Shown piece after piece: positions 1-7,678 of a stretch of 64,000 nucleotides of DNA; the first letter of the stretch is position 1, and each line of letters opens with the position of its first letter. Both the position numbers and the translations under genes were made by a program. Source of the DNA: JASSUD01 sp031963445 (GTDB lineage Bacteria; Pseudomonadota; Gammaproteobacteria; Burkholderiales; Burkholderiaceae); contig JASSUH010000001.1 of the NCBI GenBank assembly GCA_031963445.1, positions 1,612,001 through 1,676,000 on the forward strand, in the 5' to 3' direction. Below the pieces are notes generated by a model. It had not been told where the DNA came from and ran no database searches. It saw only the letters and a list, made by a program, of their open reading frames with translations.

Positions 1-138
1 ATCGCATACTAACGCAGCTTATTAACGAGTTAGATAACAGCCATTGAGGCGGCGACTGATCAAATAATTTTAGCGTCCGCTCACGATGTGTGGGCGCTAT
101 TAATTCAAGCAGATGCAAACCTTCCTCATGGCTAAATT
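1..138. other. Left edge, no assignable gene
   Basis: No gene can be assigned with confidence. One minus-strand frame is open from just downstream of the ygfZ stop to the window edge (about 45 codons). A plus-strand frame ends at about position 47. Neither translation was recognised. It may be the end of a neighbour cut by the window. Confidence 0.3.
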
Positions 139-1173
139 TCAGGCCATCTCTGGTATTTCATAAGGCAGTGATAACAATTCAAGTACAGGACCATCAGCGC
201 TGCCAGCATGCAGCGTACCTTGCTTGAGTACGCTAAGTTGTAATTGCACTAAGCAATCGACACCGCCAGTTGGCGCAGGGGCTGCATTAACGATTATCCC
301 GCAGGCTTGGTTTGGTTCTTCTGAGTGATAAATTTCTAAGCCAGACTGTGCAAATTCAGCATGAGCCAGGAGCATGCGCCGCTTGACTACACCACGGTAC
401 TGGAGACGGACGACCACTTCCTGACCTGGCCAACAGCCTTTGCGGAAATTGATTCCGCCAATTAATTCAAAGTTAACCATTTGCGGGACAAATTGTTCCT
501 GAGTGGCTTCAGTAATATGGGGTATTCCTGCCTGAATCTCGCACCAGTCCCAAACGGTGGAAGGTACGCGAGTTAAATGAGAAGCGAGTAATGCGATCTG
601 AGTATCACTAGCTTCTTGTGTGGTAATCCATAGATAACGTGTAGGCCCTAACGAGGTAGGCGCGGCATCGGCCAGCGTGCTAGAGACATCAGTTAAGCGA
701 ATCAACGTGCCAGCTGTACTTTCCACTTTTTCATACTTAGCTTGCGGCATCGTCGGAAAGAGCGGGCTAAGAATCGGCTCAACATCCCCCATTAATCCTA
801 TGAGTGCGAGCTTCGGTGTGGCGTCATTTAATTTGACTTTGCTGCGCAGAATGAACATCGATAGACGTTTTTGCACAGCAGCCAGCAGATCAGATGGCAA
901 CATCAACTGAGTCGTTTCGCTCGTATGCCAAACAAGAAACGATGCTAACAAACGTCCTTTAATCGAGCACAGGCCTGCTATTTGAGCCTGATTAGAAGAT
1001 AGGTTCTTTACATCATTAGTTAATTGATTGTGTAAGAAAGGGATTGCATCGGCACCGCTGGCCTCGATAACACCAAATTGATCAAGGACAGTAAAAGCAC
1101 CGCCACTGCGCAGCGCGTCAAATGGATTCGCATGAAGCATAGTCTGACTAGAAGAGGGAACAGAAGTAGGCAT
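139..1173 (-). CDS. ygfZ: Folate-binding protein YgfZ (CAF17 family)
   Basis: YgfZ-family proteins resemble the T domain of the glycine cleavage system, bind tetrahydrofolate and support repair or assembly of some Fe-S enzymes such as MiaB. The product is 344 residues, usual for the family. It carries the diagnostic motif KGCWPGQE around residues 244-251, followed by an RGVVKRR segment, as in GcvT-like proteins. The N-terminal part (GVIEASGADAIPFLHNQLTNDV) fits the family's start, written here as its opening GVIEASGADAIP and its end LHNQLTND. An internal Met 12 codons in is an alternative start. The gene stands alone on the minus strand and is divergent from the next gene. The assignment is firm; the client proteins are not visible from sequence. 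Confidence 0.9.
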   Translation of the reverse strand: MPTSVPSSSQTMLHANPFDALRSGGAFTVLDQFGVIEASGADAIPFLHNQLTNDVKNLSSNQAQIAGLCSIKGRLLASFLVWHTSETTQLMLPSDLLAAVQKRLSMFILRSKVKLNDATPKLALIGLMGDVEPILSPLFPTMPQAKYEKVESTAGTLIRLTDVSSTLADAAPTSLGPTRYLWITTQEASDTQIALLASHLTRVPSTVWDWCEIQAGIPHITEATQEQFVPQMVNFELIGGINFRKGCWPGQEVVVRLQYRGVVKRRMLLAHAEFAQSGLEIYHSEEPNQACGIIVNAAPAPTGGVDCLVQLQLSVLKQGTLHAGSADGPVLELLSLPYEIPEMA

Positions 1174-1263
1174 AATTCATCGCTTGAAATTTCATTGATT
1201 GAAATAAAAAGTATTTTACTTGGTGCTTTGTCTTAAGGTAGTTCAATCGCAATTTACATAAAG

Positions 1264-1292
1264 AACCTCTGCATAACCTCTTAAGCGATATC
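1264..1292. repeat. Family D repeat, half copy
   Basis: The text ACCTCTGCATAACCTCTTAA matches the arm of the family D palindromes at about 26.4 and 47.5 kb. No opposite arm was found nearby, so this is probably a remnant. It lies between two divergent genes. Confidence 0.45.
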
Positions 1293-1439
1293 ATGCTTTC
1301 TTGCTGTATTTTTAAACGGGCAAGCAATGATGTAAATTTTCCTTAATAAAACTACTTTTTTATTGGTTAGTACATTAACCTTTTGGCTAATACTCCAGCA
1401 AGAGTGTGGGTGTTAATATCCGCATCAAGGAGATTAGAG

Positions 1440-1802
1440 ATGAGCTTGTCTATGTTTGCATTTAACTCGTTGGGATTTGCTAAAAAGTTGGAATTGGCAG
1501 GTGTGCCTCGTAAACAGGCTGAAGCGCAAGCGCATGTCTTTTCTCAAGTCTTTAAAGCAAACGCTAAGGAATTAGCTACCAAAGGCAATTTGCAAACTTT
1601 AGAGGTAAATTTGCGTGCCGAGATAGCTGATTTGCGTAAAGATATGGATGCTAAATTTTCTACCATAGATTCTAAATTTCTGATCGTGGATGCTAAGTTA
1701 GATAAATTGCTATCACAAATGACGGCTCGCCTGGGTAGCATGGTTTTGGCGGCTGTTATGGTGATGCCTTTTATCTTCAAGTTATTTCATTTGATTAGTT
1801 AA
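1440..1802 (+). CDS. DUF1640-like coiled-coil membrane protein
   Basis: This 120-residue protein has a heptad-rich coiled coil over roughly residues 35-90 (repeated Ala/Leu/Asp/Lys pattern) and one C-terminal membrane segment (about 97-117). That is the architecture of the bacterial DUF1640/CCDC90-like family, whose function is poorly known. The ATG at 1440 was chosen over an upstream TTG at 1383 because AAGGAG lies at 1427-1432, seven bases ahead. It is followed 8 bases later by rnfH, so the two may be co-transcribed. Betaproteobacteria often have ratA at this spot, so its presence beside rnfH is a local difference. Family-level confidence is moderate. Confidence 0.65.
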   Translation: MSLSMFAFNSLGFAKKLELAGVPRKQAEAQAHVFSQVFKANAKELATKGNLQTLEVNLRAEIADLRKDMDAKFSTIDSKFLIVDAKLDKLLSQMTARLGSMVLAAVMVMPFIFKLFHLIS

Positions 1803-1809
1803 AAGTACG

Positions 1810-2154
1810 ATGCAAAAAAATCCCTCGATCATTGAAGTCGACGTTTGTTATGCACTAGCCGAACGTCAAACTCTTTTGCAAGTTACGTTGCCAGTAGGCG
1901 CCACGGTACAGCAAGCGATAGATGCCTCAGATCTGCTGACACTGCATCCAGAAATTGATTTGGCTAAACAAAAAGTGGGGATATTTGGCAAGCTCAAATC
2001 GCTTCAAACGGCGTTAATAATGCATGATCGGGTAGAAATTTATAGACCACTGAAGATTGAGCCGAAGTTAGCACGGCAGCAGCGAGTAGCTAAAGCCCGT
2101 GGAGCGGGTTCTGAAGAAGGGCGTAAATGGATAGCCAAACGCACTTATACATAA
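1810..2154 (+). CDS. rnfH: RnfH family protein (UPF0125)
   Basis: A 114-residue protein of the RnfH/UPF0125 family, which has a ubiquitin/ThiS-like beta-grasp fold. The family is named from proximity to rnf operons in some bacteria; the biochemical role is not settled. Family signatures seen are the N-terminal IEVDVCYALAERQ strand and the segment VGIFGKLKSL, followed by DRVEIYRPLKIEPK. The tail is rich in Lys and Arg. It sits directly before guaB, the usual betaproteobacterial arrangement, and 8 bases after the DUF1640-like gene. Start ATG at 1810. Confidence 0.85.
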   Translation: MQKNPSIIEVDVCYALAERQTLLQVTLPVGATVQQAIDASDLLTLHPEIDLAKQKVGIFGKLKSLQTALIMHDRVEIYRPLKIEPKLARQQRVAKARGAGSEEGRKWIAKRTYT

Positions 2155-2301
2155 GTGGATTCTTCTACCTCGTTACAGTCTCTCGAAAGAGACTCAATAA
2201 ATTGCTTCCTTTAATGAGGATGCTTATCAAATTCTCATCATAATATTCTTACAGTATTACGCTATCACGTATAATTCTCCTTTGTGCCTACAGGATGGGT
2301 T

Positions 2302-3762
2302 ATGCGTCTGATTCAAAAAGCTCTTACTTTCGACGATGTGCTGCTAGTGCCAGCTTTCTCGACAGTTATTCCCCGTGATACTTGTCTTAAAACTCAATTT
2401 ACCCGCCGTATTTCCTTAAATATACCGTTGGTCTCAGCAGCGATGGATACGGTTACTGAAGCCAGGCTAGCCATTGCGATGGCGCAGCAAGGGGGTATCG
2501 GCGTTATTCATAAAAATTTATCGGCGGCTAAGCAAGCAAGCGAAGTGAAGAAAGTTAAGCGCTTCGAGGCGGGTGTGGTGAGTGATCCAATTACTTTGCC
2601 ACCCACAGCCAAAGTGCAGGATGCACTGATGCTTGCCGAGCAATATGGTATTTCTGGTTTTCCTGTGGTTGAAGGGGCGAAATTAGTTGGCATCGTAACG
2701 AATCGCGATTTGCGCTTTGAAAGCCGCTTAAATGCACCTATCACCACCATTATGACGCCACGTGAGCGGCTGATTACCGTGCAAGAGGGTACGCCTCTCG
2801 CAAAAGCTAAAGAATTGATGCACGACCATCGACTTGAGCGCGTGTTAGTGGTTAATCAAGCATTTGAATTACGCGGCTTAATCACCGTTAAAGATATTTT
2901 GAAAGCGACTGAGCACCCATTAGCCTGCAAAGACCAACATGGTCAGCTACGAGTAGCAGCAGCCGTTGGTGTAGGTGCAGACAATGAAGAGCGGGTTGAA
3001 TTATTAGTGCAGGCGGGTGTTGACGCGATCGTAGTTGACACAGCGCATGGTCATAGTCAAAGCGTGTTGGAGAGAGTGCGCTGGATTAAACAAAACTTCC
3101 CACAAATTGATGTGATAGGTGGCAACATCGCGACGGGCGAAGCTGCGCGGGCGTTGGCCGACCACGGTGCAGACGGCGTTAAGGTAGGCATTGGGCCAGG
3201 TTCAATTTGCACCACACGTATTATTGCCGGTGTGGGTATGCCGCAAATTACGGCCATTGCAAACGTATACGAAGCGTTAGCTGGCTCAGATGTGACGGTA
3301 ATTGCCGATGGCGGTATACGTTACTCAGGAGATGTCGCCAAAGCACTGGCAGCGGGTGCTCAAAGTGTGATGATGGGCGGTATGTTTTCCGGTACCGAAG
3401 AAGCCCCTGGTGAGGTTTTCTTGTACCAAGGACGTTCTTATAAATCGTACCGAGGCATGGGTTCAGTCGGTGCGATGAAAGAAGGCGCAGCCGACCGTTA
3501 CTTTCAAGATAGTTCAGCCAACGTTGATAAGTTGGTGCCGGAAGGTATCGAAGGGCGAGTTCCTTACAAAGGAAGTGTCAACGGAATTGTTTTTCAGTTG
3601 ATTGGTGGAGTGCGCGCAAGCTTGGGTTACTGCGGCTGTCAGACTATTCAAGAATTACATGAAAAGGGCAGTTTCGTTGAGATCACTGCGTCTGGTATGC
3701 GTGAGTCGCATGTTCATGATGTGCAAATCATGAAAGAAGCGCCTAATTACCAAGTTGAATAA
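2302..3762 (+). CDS. guaB: IMP dehydrogenase
   Basis: Converts IMP to XMP with NAD+, the first committed step of guanine nucleotide synthesis, in the cytoplasm. The protein is 486 residues from the ATG at 2302. An in-frame GTG at 2284 would add six residues with no family support, whereas MRLIQKALTFDDVLLVPAFS is the normal N-terminus. The order is catalytic barrel, a paired CBS domain insert (about residues 90-205), then the barrel resumes. The active-site loop GIGPGSICTTR places the catalytic Cys at residue 303, and the flap region GMGSVGAM is present. It is followed by a hairpin terminator and guaA, so the two steps to GMP are adjacent. Complete and apparently functional. Confidence 0.97.
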   Translation: MRLIQKALTFDDVLLVPAFSTVIPRDTCLKTQFTRRISLNIPLVSAAMDTVTEARLAIAMAQQGGIGVIHKNLSAAKQASEVKKVKRFEAGVVSDPITLPPTAKVQDALMLAEQYGISGFPVVEGAKLVGIVTNRDLRFESRLNAPITTIMTPRERLITVQEGTPLAKAKELMHDHRLERVLVVNQAFELRGLITVKDILKATEHPLACKDQHGQLRVAAAVGVGADNEERVELLVQAGVDAIVVDTAHGHSQSVLERVRWIKQNFPQIDVIGGNIATGEAARALADHGADGVKVGIGPGSICTTRIIAGVGMPQITAIANVYEALAGSDVTVIADGGIRYSGDVAKALAAGAQSVMMGGMFSGTEEAPGEVFLYQGRSYKSYRGMGSVGAMKEGAADRYFQDSSANVDKLVPEGIEGRVPYKGSVNGIVFQLIGGVRASLGYCGCQTIQELHEKGSFVEITASGMRESHVHDVQIMKEAPNYQVE

Positions 3763-3790
3763 AGTAAGTGAATTAGTTTTGGCGTCTTTC

Positions 3791-3926
3791 TAAGAGCCCA
3801 CACTAGGTTTTTCAGAGGACTCAATAGAGGCTGTGGGTGCACACGTTGGGGTGAGGGATGAACCCCAACATGCCGACCAAGCACCTCTCAGAGCCTTCTG
3901 CTTAGAGATCATGAGCAGGCTCTAAG
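3791..3926. repeat. Family A palindromic repeat, copy 1
   Basis: A non-coding element between guaB and guaA. Its ends are inverted copies (TAAGAGCC at left, AGCAGGCTCTAAG at right). The centre has GTTGGGGTGAGG facing GAACCCCAAC. The same layout recurs at about 9.2, 22.0, 26.5, 29.9, 39.4 and 48.6 kb. Confidence 0.75.
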
Positions 3927-3957
3927 AAAGACGTTAACAACCATCCATAAATATTTT

Positions 3958-3990
3958 AAGCAGGCCTTAAACGCCTGCTTTAATTTTTCT
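3958..3990 (+). terminator. Intrinsic terminator after guaB
   Basis: An 8-bp perfect stem (AAGCAGGC / GCCTGCTT) with a 7-base loop is followed by TAATTTTTCT. It separates guaB from guaA, so guaA may have its own promoter or depend on readthrough. Confidence 0.7.
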
Positions 3991-4011
3991 TAAAATCTGC
4001 CGGCTACGCTC

Positions 4012-5604
4012 ATGCACGACAAAATTCTTATTCTCGATTTTGGCTCTCAAGTTACCCAACTTATCGCTCGTCGCATTCGGGCGCTGCATGTCTATTGCGA
4101 AATTCATCCGTGGAATGTCGATGATGCTTTTGTGCGTGAATTTGCGCCCAAAGGCATTATTTTGTCAGGTGGTCCTAACTCGGTAACAACCGACTCTACC
4201 CCTCGCGCACCACAAGCCGTTTTCACATTAGGCGTGCCAGTGCTTGGCATTTGCTACGGTATGCAGGCGATGGCTAAACAGCTTGGTGGCCAAGTTGAAA
4301 CAGGCCAAACAGGCGAGTTCGGCTACGCGGAAGTGCGTTTGCATGGCCATTCGCCATTGTTTGCGGGAATCGAAGACTTTCGTTTAGATACCCATGGCAT
4401 GCTAAAAGTTTGGATGAGTCATGGCGATAAAGTCACACAAATGCCGCCAGGCTTTAACTTGATAGGTGCTAACGAAGCCTGTCCAATCGCCGCGATGGCA
4501 GATGAAGAACGGGGCTTTTACGGCGTTCAATTCCATCCCGAAGTCACGCATACAGCGCAGGGCGCAGTGCTTTTATCTCGCTTTGTCTTGGACTTATGCA
4601 AAGCGAAACCAGACTGGGTCATGGGCGACTATATCGAGGAAGTGGTTGCACAAATTCGCCAGCAAGTGGGAGAGGAAGGCGTCATTCTTGGCTTATCAGG
4701 CGGCGTTGATTCATCGGTCGCAGCAGCCCTTTTGCACCGTGCTATTGGTTCACAGCTAACCTGCGTGTTTGTCGATCATGGGTTGTTAAGACTGAATGAA
4801 GCCAAGCAGGTAATGGACACATTTGCCAATCACTTAGGCGTTAATGTGATTCACGTTGATGCGAGCGAGGCTTTCTTAGCAAAATTAGCAGGCGTCACTG
4901 ACCCAGAAGCGAAACGCAAAATCATCGGCGCTGAGTTCGTTGAAGTCTTCCAACAAGAAGCGAAGAAATTGGCGGGCGGAGCCAATGGCGTTAAATGGTT
5001 AGCTCAAGGCACTATTTATCCAGACGTCATTGAATCTGCAGGTGGCAGTAATCAAGGCGCGGCTGTCATTAAAAGTCACCACAATGTGGGTGGATTGCCT
5101 AAAACCTTAAATTTGAAACTGCTCGAACCTTTACGCGAACTGTTCAAAGATGAAGTGAGAGAACTTGGCGTGGCACTTGGTTTGCCAGAAACAATGGTAT
5201 ATCGCCATCCTTTCCCAGGGCCTGGTTTAGGCGTGCGTATTCTTGGTGAAGTCAAGCGCGAATATATTGGACTATTACAACGCGCTGACGCTATTTTCAT
5301 CGAAGCGCTTTACGACACAATCGACCCTGCTTCAGGAAAATCTTGGTACGAACTTACAAGCCAAGCATTCGCTGTGTTCCTGCCGGTTAAAAGTGTAGGG
5401 GTGATGGGCGATGGACGCACCTACGAATACGTCGTTGCACTGCGTGCAGTACAAACGCAAGACTTTATGACGGCCACTTGGGCATATTTACCGCATGATC
5501 TATTGGCTCAGGTATCCAATCGCATCATTAATCAAGTACGCGGTATTAATCGCGTCGTCTACGATATCTCAGGCAAACCACCTGCGACGATTGAGTGGGA
5601 GTGA
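4012..5604 (+). CDS. guaA: GMP synthase, glutamine-hydrolysing
   Basis: Aminates XMP to GMP using glutamine and ATP. It is 530 residues, full length. The N-terminal class I glutamine amidotransferase domain has the nucleophile in GICYGMQ (Cys 81) and the His-Glu pair in GVQFHPEVTH. The ATP pyrophosphatase domain carries the P-loop LSGGVDSS at about residue 229. The C-terminal dimerisation domain ends in the conserved GKPPATIEWE. The gene directly follows guaB. Its 3' end, GATTGAGTGGGAGTGA at 5589-5604, is near-identical to a copy at 7308-7323. The guaA 3' end is a known integration site for genomic islands, and the gene itself was left intact here. Confidence 0.97.
   Translation: MHDKILILDFGSQVTQLIARRIRALHVYCEIHPWNVDDAFVREFAPKGIILSGGPNSVTTDSTPRAPQAVFTLGVPVLGICYGMQAMAKQLGGQVETGQTGEFGYAEVRLHGHSPLFAGIEDFRLDTHGMLKVWMSHGDKVTQMPPGFNLIGANEACPIAAMADEERGFYGVQFHPEVTHTAQGAVLLSRFVLDLCKAKPDWVMGDYIEEVVAQIRQQVGEEGVILGLSGGVDSSVAAALLHRAIGSQLTCVFVDHGLLRLNEAKQVMDTFANHLGVNVIHVDASEAFLAKLAGVTDPEAKRKIIGAEFVEVFQQEAKKLAGGANGVKWLAQGTIYPDVIESAGGSNQGAAVIKSHHNVGGLPKTLNLKLLEPLRELFKDEVRELGVALGLPETMVYRHPFPGPGLGVRILGEVKREYIGLLQRADAIFIEALYDTIDPASGKSWYELTSQAFAVFLPVKSVGVMGDGRTYEYVVALRAVQTQDFMTATWAYLPHDLLAQVSNRIINQVRGINRVVYDISGKPPATIEWE
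5589..5604 (+). repeat. Putative att copy 1 at guaA 3' end
   Basis: GATTGAGTGGGAGTGA contains the guaA stop codon and matches 14 of 16 bases at 7308-7323. The similarity resumes further downstream through both terminators. It is inferred to be one end of an island integrated at guaA. Confidence 0.65.
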
Positions 5605-5658
5605 CCCAGCGCCAGGTAACAGCTGTCACCTAAAAGCACAAGAAACCCTCTAAGCCTA

Positions 5659-5684
5659 AGCCCGCATCACTGCGGGCTTTTTTG
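5659..5684 (+). terminator. Intrinsic terminator after guaA
   Basis: A 9-bp stem (AAGCCCGCA / TGCGGGCTT) with a 3-base loop is followed by a T run. A very similar hairpin lies at 7371-7396 behind the second copy of the guaA end. Confidence 0.8.
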
Positions 5685-5805
5685 CGTCTGTTTTTAGCAT
5701 TTACTGTCGAGGGAAAATAGCAGCTATTCAACTCATGGGGTAATCCCCCGCAAATTAATAGGAATTAAAAGTAGAGTTTTCTCCAACCAAGAAAGAGGAA
5801 ATTTT

Positions 5806-6139
5806 ACGTGAAGAAAAAATGGGCGGATTACCGGTTGACCCGGCCAGATCGGGCAGACCTCGCCAGCCGCGTTATCGCACACCGTGATGATGACATCCGT
5901 TTTTGGCGCGTCGGGCTGGGCATATTCATCCCAGCTTTTACTGCGCAGATTTTCGATTGGGTAATTGATGGACTGCGCTTTCTCGATAGCAAACGGGTTT
6001 ACTGGCCAATCGGGTGACTACCGGCACTGTAGGCACGGAAACGGCCTTTTCCCATCGTATTAATCAGGGCTTCGGCCATAATGCTACGTGCCGAGTTGCC
6101 GGCGCATAAGATAAGGATGTGATAGATTGGTTCTGGCAT
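5806..6139 (-). pseudogene. arsC: Arsenate reductase, LMW-phosphatase type, broken
   Basis: Reading from the ATG at 6139, the protein begins MPEPIYHILILCAGNSARS, with the CX5R phosphate loop (Cys 12) of the low-molecular-weight phosphatase class of arsenate reductases. The frame hits a stop after SAGSHPIGQ. One base further the family sequence resumes (VNPFAIEKA, TDVIITVCDNAAGEVCPIWP), so a single-base deletion is likely. A second frameshift follows GQP, and the gene then ends about 60 residues short of the usual length. It is downstream of arsI in an operon order and is surely non-functional. An overlapping plus-strand open frame (5808-6017) is only its antisense. Confidence 0.8.
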
Positions 6140-6163
6140 AAGATTCTTTCTCGGTAGTTGAGA

Positions 6164-6634
6164 TCAGCAGCATGCCCTTGTTGGACGGCACGGCGTTGTT
6201 TTGTCGCTCTTGATAGCTGACATGTCAACGGCTGAACCCGTGGATTGAATCTCATGGTCTTTACCAAAAATAGGGATACTGTCGAGCGTGTGGAAAGTTT
6301 CCCACGCGATGCCCTGAGGATCGTTAACCCAATATTTATCTGCCTTTGCATAGCAGCAGGACACTTTGTTTTCTTCAGTTATGTCAGCTTGCAAGTCTTG
6401 TAAACGTTGGTGCATCTCAGCCAATTCGTTAGGCGATTCCACTTGTACGCCCAGGTGGTTCAACCCAGTAGTCGCGCCGCGCTGGGAGATAGCGAAATTT
6501 ACTCTTGGATCATCCAGCATCCATTTAGCGTAATCAGATTTACTCACAGACGGTTCGGCCGTGAACAGCGCGGAGTAAAAGCGGATACTCTCAGCCAAGT
6601 TCTCAACAGAAATATGAACATGCAGACGTTTCAT
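6164..6634 (-). CDS. ArsI/CadI-type metalloenzyme (glyoxalase fold)
   Basis: A 156-residue vicinal oxygen chelate protein of the ArsI/CadI family. Characterised ArsI enzymes are Fe(II) dioxygenases that cleave the carbon-arsenic bond of trivalent organoarsenicals; CadI members respond to cadmium. Candidate metal ligands are His 5 or His 7, His 60 and Glu 112. The adjacent Cys 93-Cys 94 in SCCYAKADKYW matches the substrate-binding pair of ArsI. The C-terminus adds further Cys residues. It overlaps the arsR stop by 4 bases, so translation is coupled. With the downstream arsC dead, it may be the only working enzyme of the operon. ArsI versus CadI cannot be separated from sequence alone. Confidence 0.8.
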   Translation of the reverse strand: MKRLHVHISVENLAESIRFYSALFTAEPSVSKSDYAKWMLDDPRVNFAISQRGATTGLNHLGVQVESPNELAEMHQRLQDLQADITEENKVSCCYAKADKYWVNDPQGIAWETFHTLDSIPIFGKDHEIQSTGSAVDMSAIKSDKTTPCRPTRACC

Positions 6635-6972
6635 AATGAACTCCCTTCAGTAGTTGTGCAGACTGGATGACAAACAGGCGTACAAGGGTTGCTCCCACAG
6701 CAGTTTTCGGTGAGGAAAGCGACTAGCGTATTCATCGTAGTGAAGTTAGCGGTATAGATGATAAAACGCCCTTGGGGACTGGCCGTCACCATGCCCGCGT
6801 ATGCCAGTTCTTTCATATGAAAGGACAGTGAGGACGGTGGGATTCCAGTAGCCTCTCCAATTTTTCCGGCAGATAGGCCTGCAGGCCCAGCTTGTACCAA
6901 AGTGCGGAAGATCGCAAGGCGAGAGTCGTGAGCTAATGCGGCTAGCGCGTTAATAACGTTTTTCGTTTCCAT
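6631..6972 (-). CDS. arsR: ArsR-family metalloregulator
   Basis: A 113-residue winged-helix repressor that would release DNA on binding As(III) or a related thiophilic metal. The helix-turn-helix core reads SAGKIGEATGIPPSSLSFHM. Metal-binding Cys residues are concentrated at the C-terminus (NCCGSNPCTPVCHPVC), unlike the classic CVC motif in the recognition helix, a placement known in other ArsR subgroups. It is first in the operon with arsI and arsC and overlaps arsI by 4 bases. A perfect palindrome over its start codon is a probable autoregulatory operator. Confidence 0.88.
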   Translation of the reverse strand: METKNVINALAALAHDSRLAIFRTLVQAGPAGLSAGKIGEATGIPPSSLSFHMKELAYAGMVTASPQGRFIIYTANFTTMNTLVAFLTENCCGSNPCTPVCHPVCTTTEGSSL

Positions 6973-6994
6973 ATTTCAATAATAATTGAAATAT
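6971..6994. promoter_or_regulatory. Probable ArsR operator
   Basis: A perfect inverted repeat, ATATTTCAAT and ATTGAAATAT, flanks AATA. It overlaps the first two bases of the arsR start codon on the minus strand. No good Shine-Dalgarno site is seen, so the transcript may have a very short leader. ArsR proteins bind AT-rich palindromes of this size. Confidence 0.6.
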
Positions 6995-7307
6995 GGAAAA
7001 TGTCAACGCCATGTCACTCTGAGTTACCCTAACCTGATCTCAAGATAAAGTACTTAATAACATCAGAGCACAGCTAGAACAGGGTAAATGTCGGCCATTA
7101 CGAACATTCCAACTTTATCGTACGATTTTTTCCATTTCGTGAGCAGACCCCTAGTAAAGCATCACTCCTCTAGCTAGTGTCATCAGCATTTCCAAGCGAT
7201 GCGGAGAAAAAAAGAGAAATTTTCCGAACATGGCATTGTTCATGGTATCTGCCACTAGCTATATAAAAAGATCCTTGTAGCTATTAGCATTTCCTCTGCT
7301 CATTGAT

Positions 7308-7323
7308 AATTGAGTGGGAATGA
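7308..7323 (+). repeat. Putative att copy 2 (guaA end duplicate)
   Basis: AATTGAGTGGGAATGA matches the guaA 3' end (5589-5604) at 14 of 16 bases, including the TGA. The following approximately 130 bases resemble the native guaA downstream region, including a second terminator. It marks the far end of the ars island. Confidence 0.65.
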
Positions 7324-7370
7324 TTTGATGTCTGGCAATAGCTAGCAGCAAAAAGCAAAAAAGACTTTGA

Positions 7371-7396
7371 AACCCGCGTCACTGCGGGTTTTTTTA
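7371..7396 (+). terminator. Duplicate guaA-type terminator
   Basis: The stem AACCCGC / GCGGGTT with a GTCACT loop is followed by seven T residues. It is a diverged copy of the hairpin at 5659-5684, with similar flanking text (CGTCTG...CATTTACTG against CGTCTG...CATCTACTG). Confidence 0.7.
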
Positions 7397-7486
7397 CGTC
7401 TGCGTCTGGCATCTACTGGCAGCAACTAGCAGCTTCAAGCAAGATTTTTTCATGGCATTTTGCATGGTATTTTTTAGGTTAATATC

Positions 7487-7678
7487 ATGACGAATGCTCA
7501 ATACCATACCATGATTTTTCGTCTGTGCATGCTATTGAAATCAATCAAATCCTTTATTTATAATGGTTTGAAGAAGGTGGTACATCAGGTTAACAATCAG
7601 GTTGAAGTAGACGAATTAATTAATAATTTTGATACGCAGTTAAATGCCGTACTCGTCATCCTTGAGGAGGCAACATGA
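7487..7678 (+). CDS. Small phage-like hypothetical protein
   Basis: A 63-residue product, not recognised. It has a basic N-terminal half and an acidic C-terminal half (VEVDELINNFDTQLNAVLVILEEA) that could form a helix. Its stop overlaps the start of the next gene in ATGA, and GAGGAGG at its end serves as that gene's ribosome-binding site. The coupling to a phage-associated gene supports it being real. Confidence 0.5.
   Translation: MTNAQYHTMIFRLCMLLKSIKSFIYNGLKKVVHQVNNQVEVDELINNFDTQLNAVLVILEEAT

Larger units (their letters stand above)
5589..7323. mobile_element. Decayed genomic island at guaA (ars genes)
   Basis: The segment between two copies of the guaA 3' end holds a minus-strand arsR-arsI-arsC set, opposite to guaA. 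No integrase gene is visible, so the element cannot be mobile alone. The last gene, arsC, is broken. About 330 bases upstream of arsR (6995-7307) hold nothing recognisable. Duplication of the target end plus accessory resistance cargo is the evidence for an island; the outer limits are inferred. Confidence 0.6.

Noticed and set aside
2284..2301. GTG start for guaB
   Set aside because: The extra six residues are not part of the conserved N-terminus, and ATG 2302 gives the usual start.
3791..3926. CRISPR or rRNA leader in the guaB-guaA gap
   Set aside because: It is a single copy of a dispersed palindromic element, not an array or RNA gene.
5808..6017. Plus-strand open frame of 69 codons
   Set aside because: It is antisense to a recognisable arsC pseudogene, which explains the open frame.
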